Source: Anaeramoeba flamelloides (Eukaryota > Metamonada > Anaeramoebidae). From it: a DNA stretch of 64,000 nt. The position numbers and the translations under genes were made by a program. Location: assembly GCA_027625915.1 (NCBI GenBank), contig JANTQA010000008.1:5201501-5265500 (forward strand). Direction: 5' to 3'. The notes beneath the pieces are model-generated. The model did not search any database. It was not told the DNA's origin and saw only the letters and a program-made list of their open reading frames with translations. This document shows, piece after piece, positions 34,996 through 46,800 of the stretch. Each line of letters starts with the position of its first letter. Positions within the stretch are counted from its first letter, which is position 1.

Positions 34996-35228
34996 ATGTA
35001 CTTACCCTCTTAAAAAAATATTCTAAATATTTTGATAAAAGATCAAAAATTAAATTAATTATTTTTTCAATTTAACATTTTCAAGTAAGGTTTAGATTTT
35101 GATTTGAATTCTAATTACATTATTTGATTCAAAAAAACTTATAATAACAATAAAAAGAGTAATAGTGTGAATCAAATGAGACATTTTAGAAATTTAAAGA
35201 TTTGGAAAAATTGTGATAATCATTATTA

Positions 35229-36017
35229 TCAGTTTTCATTTTCTGTTTCGTTTTCATTTTCGTTTTGTATTTCAAGTTGTTTGTTTTCTTTGAAAAGTAT
35301 TTCCCTCTCCTCTTTTAATTTCCCATTTTCTTTTTCTTCTTCTTCTTGTTTTTGTTTTTCGTTTTCTTTTTCTTCTTTTTTTTGTTCATGTTTTTTGTTT
35401 TCTTCTTCCTTTTCGTTTTCTATTTCTTTTTTTTTTTTTTTTTTTTTCTTCAAATTTTTTTCATTGTTCTTTTTTTTTTTTTCTTTATTTTTCACATATT
35501 TGCTTGCAAGCAATAAAATAGTTTCCACAGACAAATTTTTAATTTCGTCTGATAAGCCAATTGATATTTTTTCAAGATCGGTAAGTTTTTTATAAACCTG
35601 TGAGAACCTGATCCAATATTGCCTTTCTTCTTGAAGCAATTCTAAAACTGTTTTTAATGGAGACTCTTTCGTTTGTTCACTATCAGTTGACTTTTCTGAT
35701 CCAAACATCCCCATTTGTGAATTTTTTTTCAATTGCTCTTGTTGCATTAATTGCCTGTATTGTTTTAACTTTTCTAAATTCTCTTCAAGACAATTTTTTA
35801 TGAGTTGTTGGAATGAAGGCCTTGTCCAGCCAGATACTCGGGAGTCTTGGAACTTATCTCGAAGACCATTCCCTTTACACAATTTATCAAAAAATTGCTT
35901 TGTTTTGTTTTTTGAATTTGCAAAGTCTTCAAGCAGTTTGCGTTGTTCCTTGACCTTGAAATTAATTATGCTGGATGGGTAATTATAAACTACATATATT
36001 TTGTTGTCCATATTCAT
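35229..36017 (-). CDS. Unrecognised Lys/Glu-rich coiled-coil protein, 262 aa
   Basis: A single exon from ATG 36017 (a second ATG is two codons later) to TGA 35229. I do not recognise the family. Residues 1-125 have balanced composition (IYVVYNYPSSIINFKV, GWTRPSFQQLIKNCLEENLE) and look globular or helical. Residues about 119-170 (PLKTVLELLQEERQYWIRFS) are strongly helical. Residues 175-262 are almost pure Lys/Glu/Asn (KKKEIENEKEEENKK, NENENETENEN) and should form a charged coiled coil or stay disordered. There is no signal peptide or membrane helix. The low-complexity tail matches the style of the vWA/alpha-kinase protein at 11-14 kb. The balanced N-terminal half is the evidence for a real gene. 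Confidence 0.6.
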   Translation of the reverse strand: MNMDNKIYVVYNYPSSIINFKVKEQRKLLEDFANSKNKTKQFFDKLCKGNGLRDKFQDSRVSGWTRPSFQQLIKNCLEENLEKLKQYRQLMQQEQLKKNSQMGMFGSEKSTDSEQTKESPLKTVLELLQEERQYWIRFSQVYKKLTDLEKISIGLSDEIKNLSVETILLLASKYVKNKEKKKKNNEKNLKKKKKKKKEIENEKEEENKKHEQKKEEKENEKQKQEEEEKENGKLKEEREILFKENKQLEIQNENENETENEN

Positions 36018-36548
36018 TTTATGTCAAACAATTGTTTCTTTGTTTTTTTTAGAATTAGAAACAATCTTGAACAAAAAATAATAATATTTAAAAAAAATGA
36101 TTTTTCTAAATCTTGAGTTGTGAGTTTGTAGAAAATTATTTGATGTTTGGGTTTTCTTGTTCTTGTTGTGAACATGAAGGTAAAGAATATTCTTTGTTCT
36201 CCAAAAATACGTTTGTTGGAATTTACCGAGTATAACTCAATCTGCTTATTATTGTGCTCGTTATGTTCAATATTTTCTCATTTCAATTAAATTAAAAACA
36301 AATTTTAAGGCAAACACATTTTCAATACAATTTAAGTGACTTACAATCAATTGAATCACAAATATCATTTAGATTTTTGTTTTCACTAAAAACAAAAACA
36401 ATTCACATTATTGCTCCGAAATTGTTAATAATTAAGGGAGCAATAAACCAAAAAAAAAAAAACTTTGAGAAATTTCAGGATTAACTTTATTTTATTCTCT
36501 CTAAGGGTTGAAATCAAATTTTGAAAAACAAAAAAAATATTTTAATAA
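36018..36548. other. Upstream region with a possible short plus-strand exon
   Basis: A 30-codon frame from ATG 36143 reads MFGFSCSCCEHEGKEYSLFS and ends at CGA followed by GTATAA, which could be a donor. It is divergent from the 262-residue gene. The Cys-rich start and mixed codons are suggestive, but no following exon could be assigned with confidence. Confidence 0.22.
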
Positions 36549-37108
36549 TTATTTGTTGAAATAAAGTCAGAATATTACAAAAATTTCAGTTTTGAAGGAT
36601 ATGAAAAAAATGAGATTGATCCAATAAACTTTTTCGTTCCAACAACATTCCAAAAATGCTGAAGGAAATTGAAAATCGATATTTGTTTATCTCTTGATAA
36701 AACCTTACAAATCAAATTCAAGTTTACTTATGTCCTTCATTTTAACCATACACCATTTGAAAATAAAGTGGCAAGGGCGCTCAGTAGGTACTTTTGTAAT
36801 TTCAAACCTTTTCAAGTGAAATAACTATAATGAAGAAAAAAAGTTTTAACAATCAACAAGATCCGAAAAAAACACATAATATTTAAATTTTCACAAGACC
36901 TATTTGCTTATCACTCTTTTAAGACAATAGTTCCCGTTTTATATATAAAATTTATTGATACAAACTTAATAATACCAAAAAAACATAATAAAGTATTCAA
37001 TATATTTCACAATATTCTTGAATTTGATAAATATATAAAAAATCTGATACCAACTAATATAACACTTACTTTTCAAACAATTTTCAGAAATAAATTATTT
37101 TTTTTACA
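36549..37108 (+). other. Decayed protein-coding remnant of unknown family
   Basis: One plus-strand reading frame stays coding-like for about 560 bp with a few breaks, with stretches such as LFVEIKSEYYKNFSFEGYEK, HFNHTPFENKVARALSRYFC and FDKYIKNLIPTNITLTFQ. There is no start codon and no recognised domain. Its 3' end runs into the left arm of the large inverted repeat at 37.1-39.6 kb, so it may belong to that element. It is treated here as a fossil; host gene or mobile element is undecided. Confidence 0.35.
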
Positions 37109-38838
37109 AGTTTGATTCATTTTTATTTTTGAAAAGTTTCAAAAATCAACATATTTCTGAATTATTTCAAAAAAAAATTATTATCTTTGAAAATAGAAAA
37201 TAATATTATTTTCTGTAAAAGAATTGCACAAAAATACACTTTAAAAAATAAAACCAAAAAGTTTTGGATTAATCCTGTATCATAAATATACTTAAGTTCA
37301 TAAAAAATTCACAATCATTATTTGAAACCAGAAAAAAAATATTTCTTTATTTAAAGAATAGATTTCAAATCAATTTTTCATTTTGTTGAACAAAAAAATC
37401 AGAGAAAAAATAACCAAAACATTGAAACAAAAATTTCCGAACCACTTTTTAAAAACCTGGAAAATTCAACTTATAATCTAAAGAAATATTTTTTTAATTT
37501 GATTATGTTTTATCAATAATTAATAACCCAATCTTAATTATTTCAATGTTAAATAAACCAAATGGATAAAAGTGATATTTAACTCATTTTTTATGGAATT
37601 GTTTAACTCACAACCTCATTTTTTTATTGAAAATATCATTAATTTTTTTTACACTATATAAACATTTTTTGAGTTTGTAACAAAATATCAATCTTAAAGA
37701 GTATTTTGAAAATTTATCTTTCCATAAGTAACGGAAGAAGTAAGTAAAATAAGAATCTTGAAAAAATCTATTTATTGGTTCAAATTTGTTTTGAAAATTT
37801 AAAATTAGGTTAATAAATAAAGGTGTGTTAATTTTCCTAAACTCCATTTCAGTAAGAAAATATTAACTACTTTTTAAATATTAAATTTATTTTTTTAATC
37901 ATTTTCAAAAAACTTTAAATATATTTAGAATTCTAATAGGAATATATCTACCCGGTAAAACCTAAAATTCAACGCAAAATAAAAGATCAAATAAATTACA
38001 ATTTTAGAGCTCCATTTTATTTAGTTTATTTAGCTCAAAAATGGTGATAGAGTAATTATTTACACAGGAATACAATCAGACCAGATATTCAACTACATTT
38101 ATTAACTTTATAGAGATGAGTTATCATTTTTCAAAGAAGCTCCATTTTCTACCTTAAAATTTTCAGACAAATGATACTGATCCTTTATTGTTGGATTTTT
38201 GGGTTTTATGATCTAATTAGAAAAAGAAAAATGTGAAAATATTTTTTTTTAAGAAATCTCACTTTTAGTAATTATTGAGAGTCTGTATTAACAAATAACC
38301 TTAGTCCTTTAATCTTATTTTAAAAAATAAAATAAAAATAAATCAAATATTGAAACCTTGGAGATCTAAAAAATTTGATTTATTTTATTCACAAAAATTT
38401 ATTAAATTTCTTGAAATTTAAAAGATTAGACAATATTCTTTTTAAAATATTCAGAGGACAAAAAAGGAACTATTTATATCAAAATCGGTTATTTGATAAT
38501 ATCTGGTATTTTTATTTTTTTTCTATTTTTTCCCCGGGTTGAATCCTCTTTATAGTGGGAAGAGGAGTTACAAAGGAGAAAAAAAAAACAAGTGATTACT
38601 TGTTAATACTGTGAAACTGAAATACAAAAGTATGAGTAACTTGGAAATTAAAACAAAAAAGTAAAAGCTAAAAATGTCAAAAAGTTTAAAGCAAATCAGA
38701 TCAAAAAAAAAAAAAATTAAATTACAACAATTAAATAACAATCCTCTAGTGAAAATTCATCTTCAATTATCAAATTATTATATTAATCAAAAGTATCATG
38801 GCTGTGATGTTGGGTGTCCTTAATTAAATATAGTATAG

Positions 38839-38869
<31 letters not shown>

Positions 38870-39620
38870 TTTTTTACCAATTGCTTCTTATAAACCCTTT
38901 TTAAATTTCAATTTTTTTTTCTTTTTCTTTTTTCCTTTTTTCTTTACAATTTTTTACCTTTACTTTTTCAATATAAAAAAAATTGGGTGTGTCTTTCCCT
39001 TGAAAAATCATGAAACTGTGGATTTTACACTTAATTCGTATATGAGGAAATTAAAGTAAAAACACATTTAGAGTGTTTTTACCATTCTTCCCTTAATAAT
39101 TATCACATCTATATATTTTTTATTAGAATTATTTATTAGAATTAGTTTTATTTGTTTGAATTAGTATTATTTATTTGAAAATATTTAAAAAAATTCAAAA
39201 ATAATTGTAAAGTCAATTGATACATTTAATATCTGAGTTGTTAATAACCCACTAAAAAATAAATTTGGGTTATTAATTATTGATTATAAATAATTAAATT
39301 AAAAACTATTTCTTGGGATTAATAGAAGAATTTTATCGGTTTTAAAAAAGTATTTTGGGAGAATTTTTAATTTGATTATTTCGTTTTTTTTTTTCAGGTA
39401 TTTTTTTTTATTCAATAAATAGTAAAAATTGATTTGAAAAGTTCTTTAACTCAATAAATTATATTTTTTAATGTTTATAAAAATTATTATATTTTTTTTG
39501 AAATTAAGTAGATTTTTTATACTCTATTATTATAAAATTTTGTGGTTTTATTTTTATAGTGTATTTTTGTTACTACCTTTACATACAATAAGATTTCAAT
39601 CTTCTTTCAAAGAAAATTTT
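37080..39620. repeat. Large inverted-repeat structure with central K block, copy 2
   Basis: The arm at about 37200-37560 is complemented at about 39240-39620: for example AAAAATACACTTTAAAAAAT on the left against the reverse of a block near 39570 on the right, and ATCAATAATTAATAACCCA on the left against GGGTTATTAATTATTGATTA near 39267. Arms are about 350-400 bp and clearly diverged. The K block (38080-38480) recurs inverted at 17690-18060 and in part at 57240-57350. The spacer holds long T runs and a 79-codon minus-strand frame (37608-37847) that could be a retroelement scrap. Boundaries are approximate. Confidence 0.5.
38990..39095 (+). repeat. Short dispersed repeat T, copy 1
   Basis: About 100 bp share the pattern of a GATTTTACACTTAA-like block, then GAGGAAATTAAAGTAAAAACAC and TAGAGTGT, with 46980-47090 and 61140-61235. 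No termini were recognised. Confidence 0.4.
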
Positions 39621-40366
39621 TTTTTTAAATAATTCAAAAATTTGTTGAATTTTGAATTTTATAAAAATCAAAAAAATGAATCAATCTTTTAAAAACAATA
39701 ATTTATTTCTGAAAATAGCTTTAAAAGTAAATCATGTATTTTTAATAACCGGTTATTTACACTATTTTTCAATTTCAAGATACGATAAAATTTTTTCTAA
39801 TTTGCTTTTAAATTTACTTGCAGATTTTTTTTATGTTTACTATTCACTTAAGGACTTCGTTCCAACACTTGAGGGAGTTGAGTAATTATGTTATTTCACT
39901 TTCGCTTCTCACAAAAAATTTTCACATCATAAAAATTGGACAAAAAAAAAAAAAAACAATTTTAGTTATATTTAGCTTTTCACACAGACTGTTTTTCTTT
40001 GCTTTATAATTAAAAGGAAAATTGAAAATAACAAAAAAAATAATTGCAAAAAATTGCTTTTGGGTATTTTCAAGTGCATTTCAAATTTGAGAACATTTTA
40101 GACTTATACAAGAAAATGTAAAAAATATGTAGAATAGCCCAAGAAAATAGTGTGAGTTCCAAAAGTTGAAATGGAAATTTCAAAATATTAAAATTAAAAT
40201 TTTGAATGATCTAACAAGGCAAAAATTATGAAAATTATTGAAATTGTGAAAATTTCAGATTTTTTCTAAAAGAAATTCTCCTTGTATAAATATTACTTGG
40301 ATTACCAAACTTATTCAAGGGTGATTTTATACATTATTTCACTGTTTCAACATTAAAATATAGTCA

Positions 40367-40547
40367 TTAAGGGATTAATCTCTATTATTTTTTTTTTTGA
40401 CCAATTCTAAATAAGAATTTCTTATCTCGAAATATGCTTAATATTGAAAATAAACAGGGGGTTTCAAATCAAAGTAATTGGCAAAAAATTTTCACAATCT
40501 CAATTAAATTTTAGGTAAAAAAAATTTAATGGAGTTTAGTCCCTTAA
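40367..40547. mobile_element. TTAA-flanked MITE, 181 bp, copy 3
   Basis: Bounded by TTAA (40367-40370 and 40544-40547). Termini TTAAGGGATTAATCTCTATT and the complement ending TTTAGTCCCTTAA match the other two copies. It lies about 315 bp upstream of the ML-domain gene start. Confidence 0.75.
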
Positions 40548-40862
40548 ATGAAAAAGAGTTTAAAAAGAAGGAAAAATCTAAACACATAATTCAGCCTGAT
40601 CAAAAATTCTTCAAAAGAACTATCTATAAACAAAGATATCAGTCACTACAACCAATTGTATTCTCCTCAAAAAAAATAATTAATTTAAAATAATTTTGAA
40701 ATTATTTTGGAAGAAAAACAACAAAATTACTTTGTAAACTACCTAAATTATTTCGAAAAGATTTTTTTCTTTTAGAGTATCGTAAGGAATATTGTTCTAG
40801 CAATTACAATCAGAAAAGCAAATTATTCTTGTTCGAACATTTTTTCTATTTATACCACAACA

Positions 40863-43800
40863 ATGTTTAGATTATTTCTAATTTCTTTGATTCTGGTCTC
40901 TTCAGTATTTTCTCAAGAATGGGAAATTTGTGACAAAACAATCGATTATGAGCTTACCTTACAAAATGTGACCATTTCTCCAGACCCACCAAGGGTTGGA
41001 AGAGATGTAACGATCAAACTTGAAGGTGAACTTATCAAAATTGTTGATGGTGGATCAGTCAACATTTTGATTAAATACGATGGCGCCACAATATATAATC
41101 GAGAATCAGAACTTTGCTCAGATCCTGATGATTTTCCATGCCCACATCCTCAAGGAAAAGTCAAGTTTCATAAGTCGCTTCAAATTCCATCATTTGCACC
41201 AGCGTAAGATTAATTACTTTTTGTTTTACATTCTTATTTCCTTTTACTTTTGTGAAAGATATTGAATGAATAATTTTCCGCTTATTTCGAGTCTTCGTGG
41301 GTGTTGAAAAAAAAAACAAATATTCTGGTTTATTTTGTTGCAAAAAATTATTGGAGATAAGGGGAGGGAAAAATGGGATGGGAAGTTAATTTTACAATTT
41401 TTAAGTTTCTCAGTGTATCGAGAATCTAAATTATTCAAAACATTTCTTTTGAATAATAGCATGAATATTTTAATAAAAAAAGGGAGTGGAGTATAGTCAT
41501 AGTTTGATAAATTTACATACCAATTAATAAACAGAAATCAAAAAATTAAAAAATTTATTCAAAAAACCAAAAAATCATTTCTTAATTAAGGGCTATCAAA
41601 AAAAAGTACATTAAGAGGAGCCTTATGTCTTAAAACATTGGGAAAATGTTTCCTTTATCTCTTGAGATCCAGAAGAACTATTAGATTTCAAATTTTTAGG
41701 AATTGGAGATTTTTTTTATCAAATTCTTAATTGTAAGTTGGGACTAAAAACCACACTTTACCCTTTTTGTTAATTCTAAGGCAAGTATTATCTAGTTTCC
41801 AATAAAAACCTTTGAAAAAATCGATTTATAACAAAAATGGTTGTGTTTTGGTTTTCAGTAAGAACTTTCAACTAGGAATTTGAATACTGTAAGTTCCATT
41901 TTTAAGGCACAAACTTTCAATGAAATTTTAAGATACAAAAAAATCTTTAATTAAAGTACATTTTTTGGAATTTTTTTTTTTTACAAATTATTTTACTAGA
42001 AAATTAAAAAATGAACTTTAATTTGAAATTTTTAGTGTGCCTTAATTTTCGTTTAAAGCCCTATTCCTAGTATAAAAGCAAAAAATTTCCATTTTTTGCT
42101 TTTATACTGGTACTAGGGGGTATATTATTAAATTTCAAATTTTGTCAAATTTCAAAATTGGTCAAATTGAAATTTTTCATATTTTTGAAGTGTTTCTTGA
42201 TTATTATCATTGGTACGAAAGTTTTTAATGGTTTTTTATAATTGCGGAAGGAAGAAGCAAAAAGATTATTTCGAAATTGGTAGTATTTTATTGCTTAAAT
42301 TATAGAAAATACAAAATTTTGAAATCATCAATACTAAATATTTTTCAAAATTTGTTCGAAACCCAATTTTAACCACCAAAGTTAAGTGGAAATTTTTTAC
42401 CTCGTAAAACAAGTTGCAAAAGTCTAATTGTTCTCTTAATTATTTTTTTTTTCAAAAATCCTTGCCAAAATATTCTATCATACCATTCAAACCACCCAAA
42501 CCTACTCTAACATACTCTAATCTACCCTAACACCCCTTAACCTACCTGTAAATGGGGTTTTAAATACCTACTGCCAATATATTTTAATGGAATTGGATAT
42601 TTTGAAAAAAATGAGAATTTGACCAATTTTAAAATTTGACCAAATTTGTATTTTAATAATTTTCCCGTACTAGGGCTTTAAATTATGTGCCTTAAAAGTG
42701 AAACTTACAGTATTCAAATTCCTAGTTGAAAGTTCTTACTGAAAACCAAAACACAACCATTTTTGTTATAAATCGATTTTTTCAAAGGTTTTTATTGGAA
42801 ACTAGATAATACTTGCCTTAGAATAAACAAAAAGGGTAAAGTGTGGTTTTTAGTCCCAACTTACAATTAAGAATTTGATAAAAAAAATCACAAATTCCTA
42901 AAATTTTGAAATCTAATAGTTCCTCTGGATCTCAAGAGATAAAGGAGACATTTTCCCAATGTTTTAAGACATAAGTCTCCTCTTAATGTACTTTTTTTTG
43001 ATATTTCTTAAGGAAGTAGATCATTTTACCATTTTGAAAAATTTTTATTGTCTAAGCCTTACTTAAAAATATTTTTTGAGTGTAACATGTTTTTGAAACT
43101 TTCAAACCAAAACAACATCCACTGATTTATTTATGAAAAGAAAGCGAACACGAAGTAAACCAGAATTGATCCTTTAAATGTTTAATTTTTTGAATATTTT
43201 TTGTTGATTAAATTTTTGGTTTTATTAAATTATTGTTTCAATCTAGAAATTTGTTACGGTGAATACTTATAATTAATCATAGAACAAACCAAAAAAAATA
43301 GATTAGAGAACGTATTATTATAAACAAATCTTTTCTTTTAAAAAAACAAAACAAGGAAAGATCAACCTTTACCAAATAAACTTGTTGAAACCAAAAATGA
43401 AAAAAAAAAAATTGGACAATATATAGCCGTATTTTCGAAGATGTTTCTTTCTTTATCTTCTTAATTTGAAAGAGAAGTAAACAATTGATTGTCTTGGAAA
43501 TCTTGACCCATTACTATTTATTATTATTTTACAAAACTGTTTTTTTTTACAATTTTGCTTTAAAAATTCAATTTTCAAATATTGTTATCAAAATAAGCCA
43601 AAAAAAAGAATACAGTTACAAATATTAAAGGTAAAGGATTGAATTATTGAAATCAAAAAAAAAAAAAAAAAACACAAAATGATTCAACTCAAAGAAAAGG
43701 AAAATATTGTGAAAAAAATTAATAGTAAAAATGATTCCTCATTATTTTGGTTTTGGCAAATAAGAGGAAAAGATATAATTTTAAAATTAAAGAAATTAAT

Positions 43801-46800
43801 CAATATAAACATTTTCCTCTGAAGATAGTATTTAAAAAATATCATATTACCTTGAACCAAATCAAGAATTGTATGAATTTAATCAAAATTGGAAGTGTAA
43901 TCCATTTTTTGAAAATTCTTTAGAAATTGAAAGCATTTTATTACTCAAAAAAAATTTCAAACAAAAGTATTTCCATGAAGAATTAAAAATAAAATCAAGT
44001 AAAGAAGAAATAACTGTTCCAAATGTTACAGATAAGATCAAGAAATAAATGATCTTTTTTTTTTGATGAATTTTTATATTTTTTTGAATTTCCATTTTTT
44101 AATTGGTATGTAAATATATTATACTCGGACTATGTTCCACTCCCCTTTTTATTAAAATATTCATGTTATTTGGTTAAAGAAATGAATTGAAGAATTCAGT
44201 TTCATTTAAACTGTGGTACTCAAAATGAGTAAAAGATACCCACTTTTTTAATTTTATTACAAAATAGGGAAATCTTTGGATTGGTGTGTAAAAAAACAGA
44301 TGATAAAAAGTTTATGAATAAAAATTTGTGATTTTAATTTCTCAAATTTTTAAAGGAGAATGTCTTATTATATTCCAAGTTTATATTTTACCAATTTTAT
44401 TTTCTCTAATTTCACATTTTCTTTGATTAAAAATTATACTATTAACAGATCACTACCGAATATTTGCAGATGAATTAAATCTTAATTCTAAAAGGAAATA
44501 AAAAATTTAAAAACCAAAAATTAAATTCAATTATGGGTATTATTATTCAGTTTATATTCAAACTCTAATGAAAACAAAACCATTATTGTAAAAGATTTAA
44601 AAAAGATGAAATATTTGGGTATTTATTTTGATAAAATTTCACATTTGATATACAATTTGAAAAAAATATAAAGAAACATATAATAACTGTAAACATTTAT
44701 TTGTTAACAATTCTTTTAATAATGGTTTGCAAAATAAACCATTTTTCAGTCAAAGGATCCCAGTTATAATGGGTGAATTACATATGTTTAACGGATTTGA
44801 ATCAATATTAGAAGAAAAAATTTATTCCAAAATTGAAATCATTTTTTCACATTTTTACTTTTTTTTTTGTTGAATTTTTTTATTTGATAATTAATTCATT
44901 TGCAATTTTTTTTTTTATTGCAAGATCGATAGTCATTTGGTAAAAATGTGTTATTCTAAGGTCATTGAATAAGTAAAAATGATTGTAGAGAAATCATTTT
45001 GATTTCTATTGAAATTTTATTTGATCTTCAATAGGAGATCAAAATGAACATTGTTGTTTTTCTCAATATATATCTAATAAGAATTTGAGTTTTTCTATTT
45101 TTAAGAAAATCTATTGATTTATGGTTTTATTTCAGGCTGGTATCAACTTTTCTTTTAATATTTATTATTCTAAATATTTTTTATTTAATCTTCAAAGGTT
45201 ATTTATAAAAAATAATTGATATTTGAACAAAAAGTTGGGCCCCTTTGACTGAAACAAAGTTTAGATTATTTATGTCTTTTATATTAATCCAATTGAAATA
45301 TGGACGAAAAATTGATAATTATAAAATAACAACTTAAAACTATTTAAATTCCTGTATTAATTCCTGTATTACTGAAATCTGCAAAATAAACAGAAATATA
45401 CCAGTTTTTATTTACAAAACAAAATTGAAAATAGGAAATATGGTAATTTCAGTAAATAAAAAGATTTTTAAATTTTAAAAAAAAAAAATAAAAAATTTAT
45501 CTCTACCCTATCTTTGAAAAATTAATAAAATTCAATCAATTAACAAATAATAAAATCAACTGGAATTCACAAGATTTAATTGGACTAAAAAAAATCTTAA
45601 ACTGAACTTATAATGAATTATTAGACTCTGATAGTTGGAAGCCCATCATTGTTATTTCTATTCATTTGAAAAAAATCAATAGATTTTTCAAACAAAACCA
45701 AATAATAATAAAAAAAAACACCGTTAATGTTTCTTGTGTTGTCTGTTTTATTCCAAAAATCTATTGATTTTCAGAATCAAATAGAAAAAAACAACTAGAA
45801 CACCACCATTTTTTTTTTTTTTTTAAATTTTAAAATAAAAGAGTAAAACCAAAGATTTCACTCGATTTTTTTGAATTTTGAAAAAGTATTGTTAGGTTTT
45901 ATTGAGTTTTCTGTTTATTCCGAAAACCAAGAAATTTTCTTTTAATTTCAAAAATTAAAAAAAAATCTCTGTTAGGTTTTCTTGAGTTTTCTTTTTATTC
46001 CGAAAATCAATAGATTTTTCAGAATAAAAATTAAATGAGTAAAATCTTAAATTTTTCCATATTCTTTTAAATCCTGGAAAACCTAGCCACTCAACGGCAT
46101 TCTATGGAACTTGACGACACTCCATAATAATATTTCACAATAATTAAAAATCAAAACCATTTATTTAATACTCAAAAATATTTAAATTTATCCCTCTAAC
46201 CTACCTATCAAAATTTTTAAAATTCGGAAAATTTACTAATTGCTAAAATAGATATTATTATATAATAAAAAGAAAATCCAAATAAATTTTGTTCTTTGTG
46301 TTTAAAATGTGATATAAAGAAATAATGGAAAATAGTTATAACTTTTTTTATGTCTGTTCTTCTTATGAAAATGGTGGGTTAATATTTCTAAACAAATTAA
46401 AAGAAATAAATCTAAATAAACTTAATTCCAAAAAATTGGGCACAGTTAAAACAGTTGAAAGAATAGCAATACCCCACTTTACATTCAATTTGGGAATAAT
46501 TTTTATTTTACAAACTAATTTCATTTTTTGTCTTTTTTGTTTTGTTTTTCATTTCCTTTTTTCCAGTTACCTAATCTGTTTAGTTAGATCTGGAAATTTT
46601 TTTCGATGGTTGAAAAAAGGTTAGAGTTGAGTTTGTTAAATTGGAAAATCACATACAATTTTCCGATGTTATCTTATCATTTGATCGATCAACAATTGTT
46701 GGTGAAATTTCAACAAATTTACCAATACATTTTTTGTTCAGCTCTTTTCATTATTTTGGACAAACCAATTTTTTTTTTGTTTTATATATTTTTTTCTTTT

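Larger units (their letters stand above)
41595..43002. repeat. Near-perfect palindrome (292-bp arms) split at its centre by MITE P
   Basis: The left arm 41595-41886 and the right arm 42711-43002 are reverse complements with seven mismatches counted by eye in 292 bp. The outer ends read ATCAAAAAAAAGTACATTAA and its complement. Without the central insertion the two arms would meet at GGAATTTGAATATTCAAATT, a perfect centre. The insert is bounded by TA on both sides, exactly at that centre. This is far higher identity than any other repeat pair in the window. Confidence 0.88.

Noticed and set aside
35167-35595. 142-codon plus-strand Ser/Phe frame
   Set aside because: It is the antisense shadow of the Lys/Glu-rich tail of the 262-residue gene.
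37608-37847. 79-codon minus-strand frame
   Set aside because: It vaguely resembles the C-terminal part of a LINE protein, but it is short, Phe/Lys/Ile-rich and inside a repeat spacer.
39652-39885. 77-codon plus-strand frame
   Set aside because: It has a somewhat protein-like middle but no recognisable domain, lies at the edge of a large inverted repeat and has an AT-driven composition. Not strong enough for a gene call.
42485-42552. Telomere-like C-rich tract (CTAACA, CCCTAACA, CCTTAACC)
   Set aside because: The units are irregular and lie inside element Q, with no run of identical repeats. Treated as chance composition of the element.
46325-46624. 99-codon frame near 46.4 kb
   Set aside because: It spans the border of element Y, is not conserved in the other Y copies, and has the Phe/Leu bias of random AT-rich DNA.
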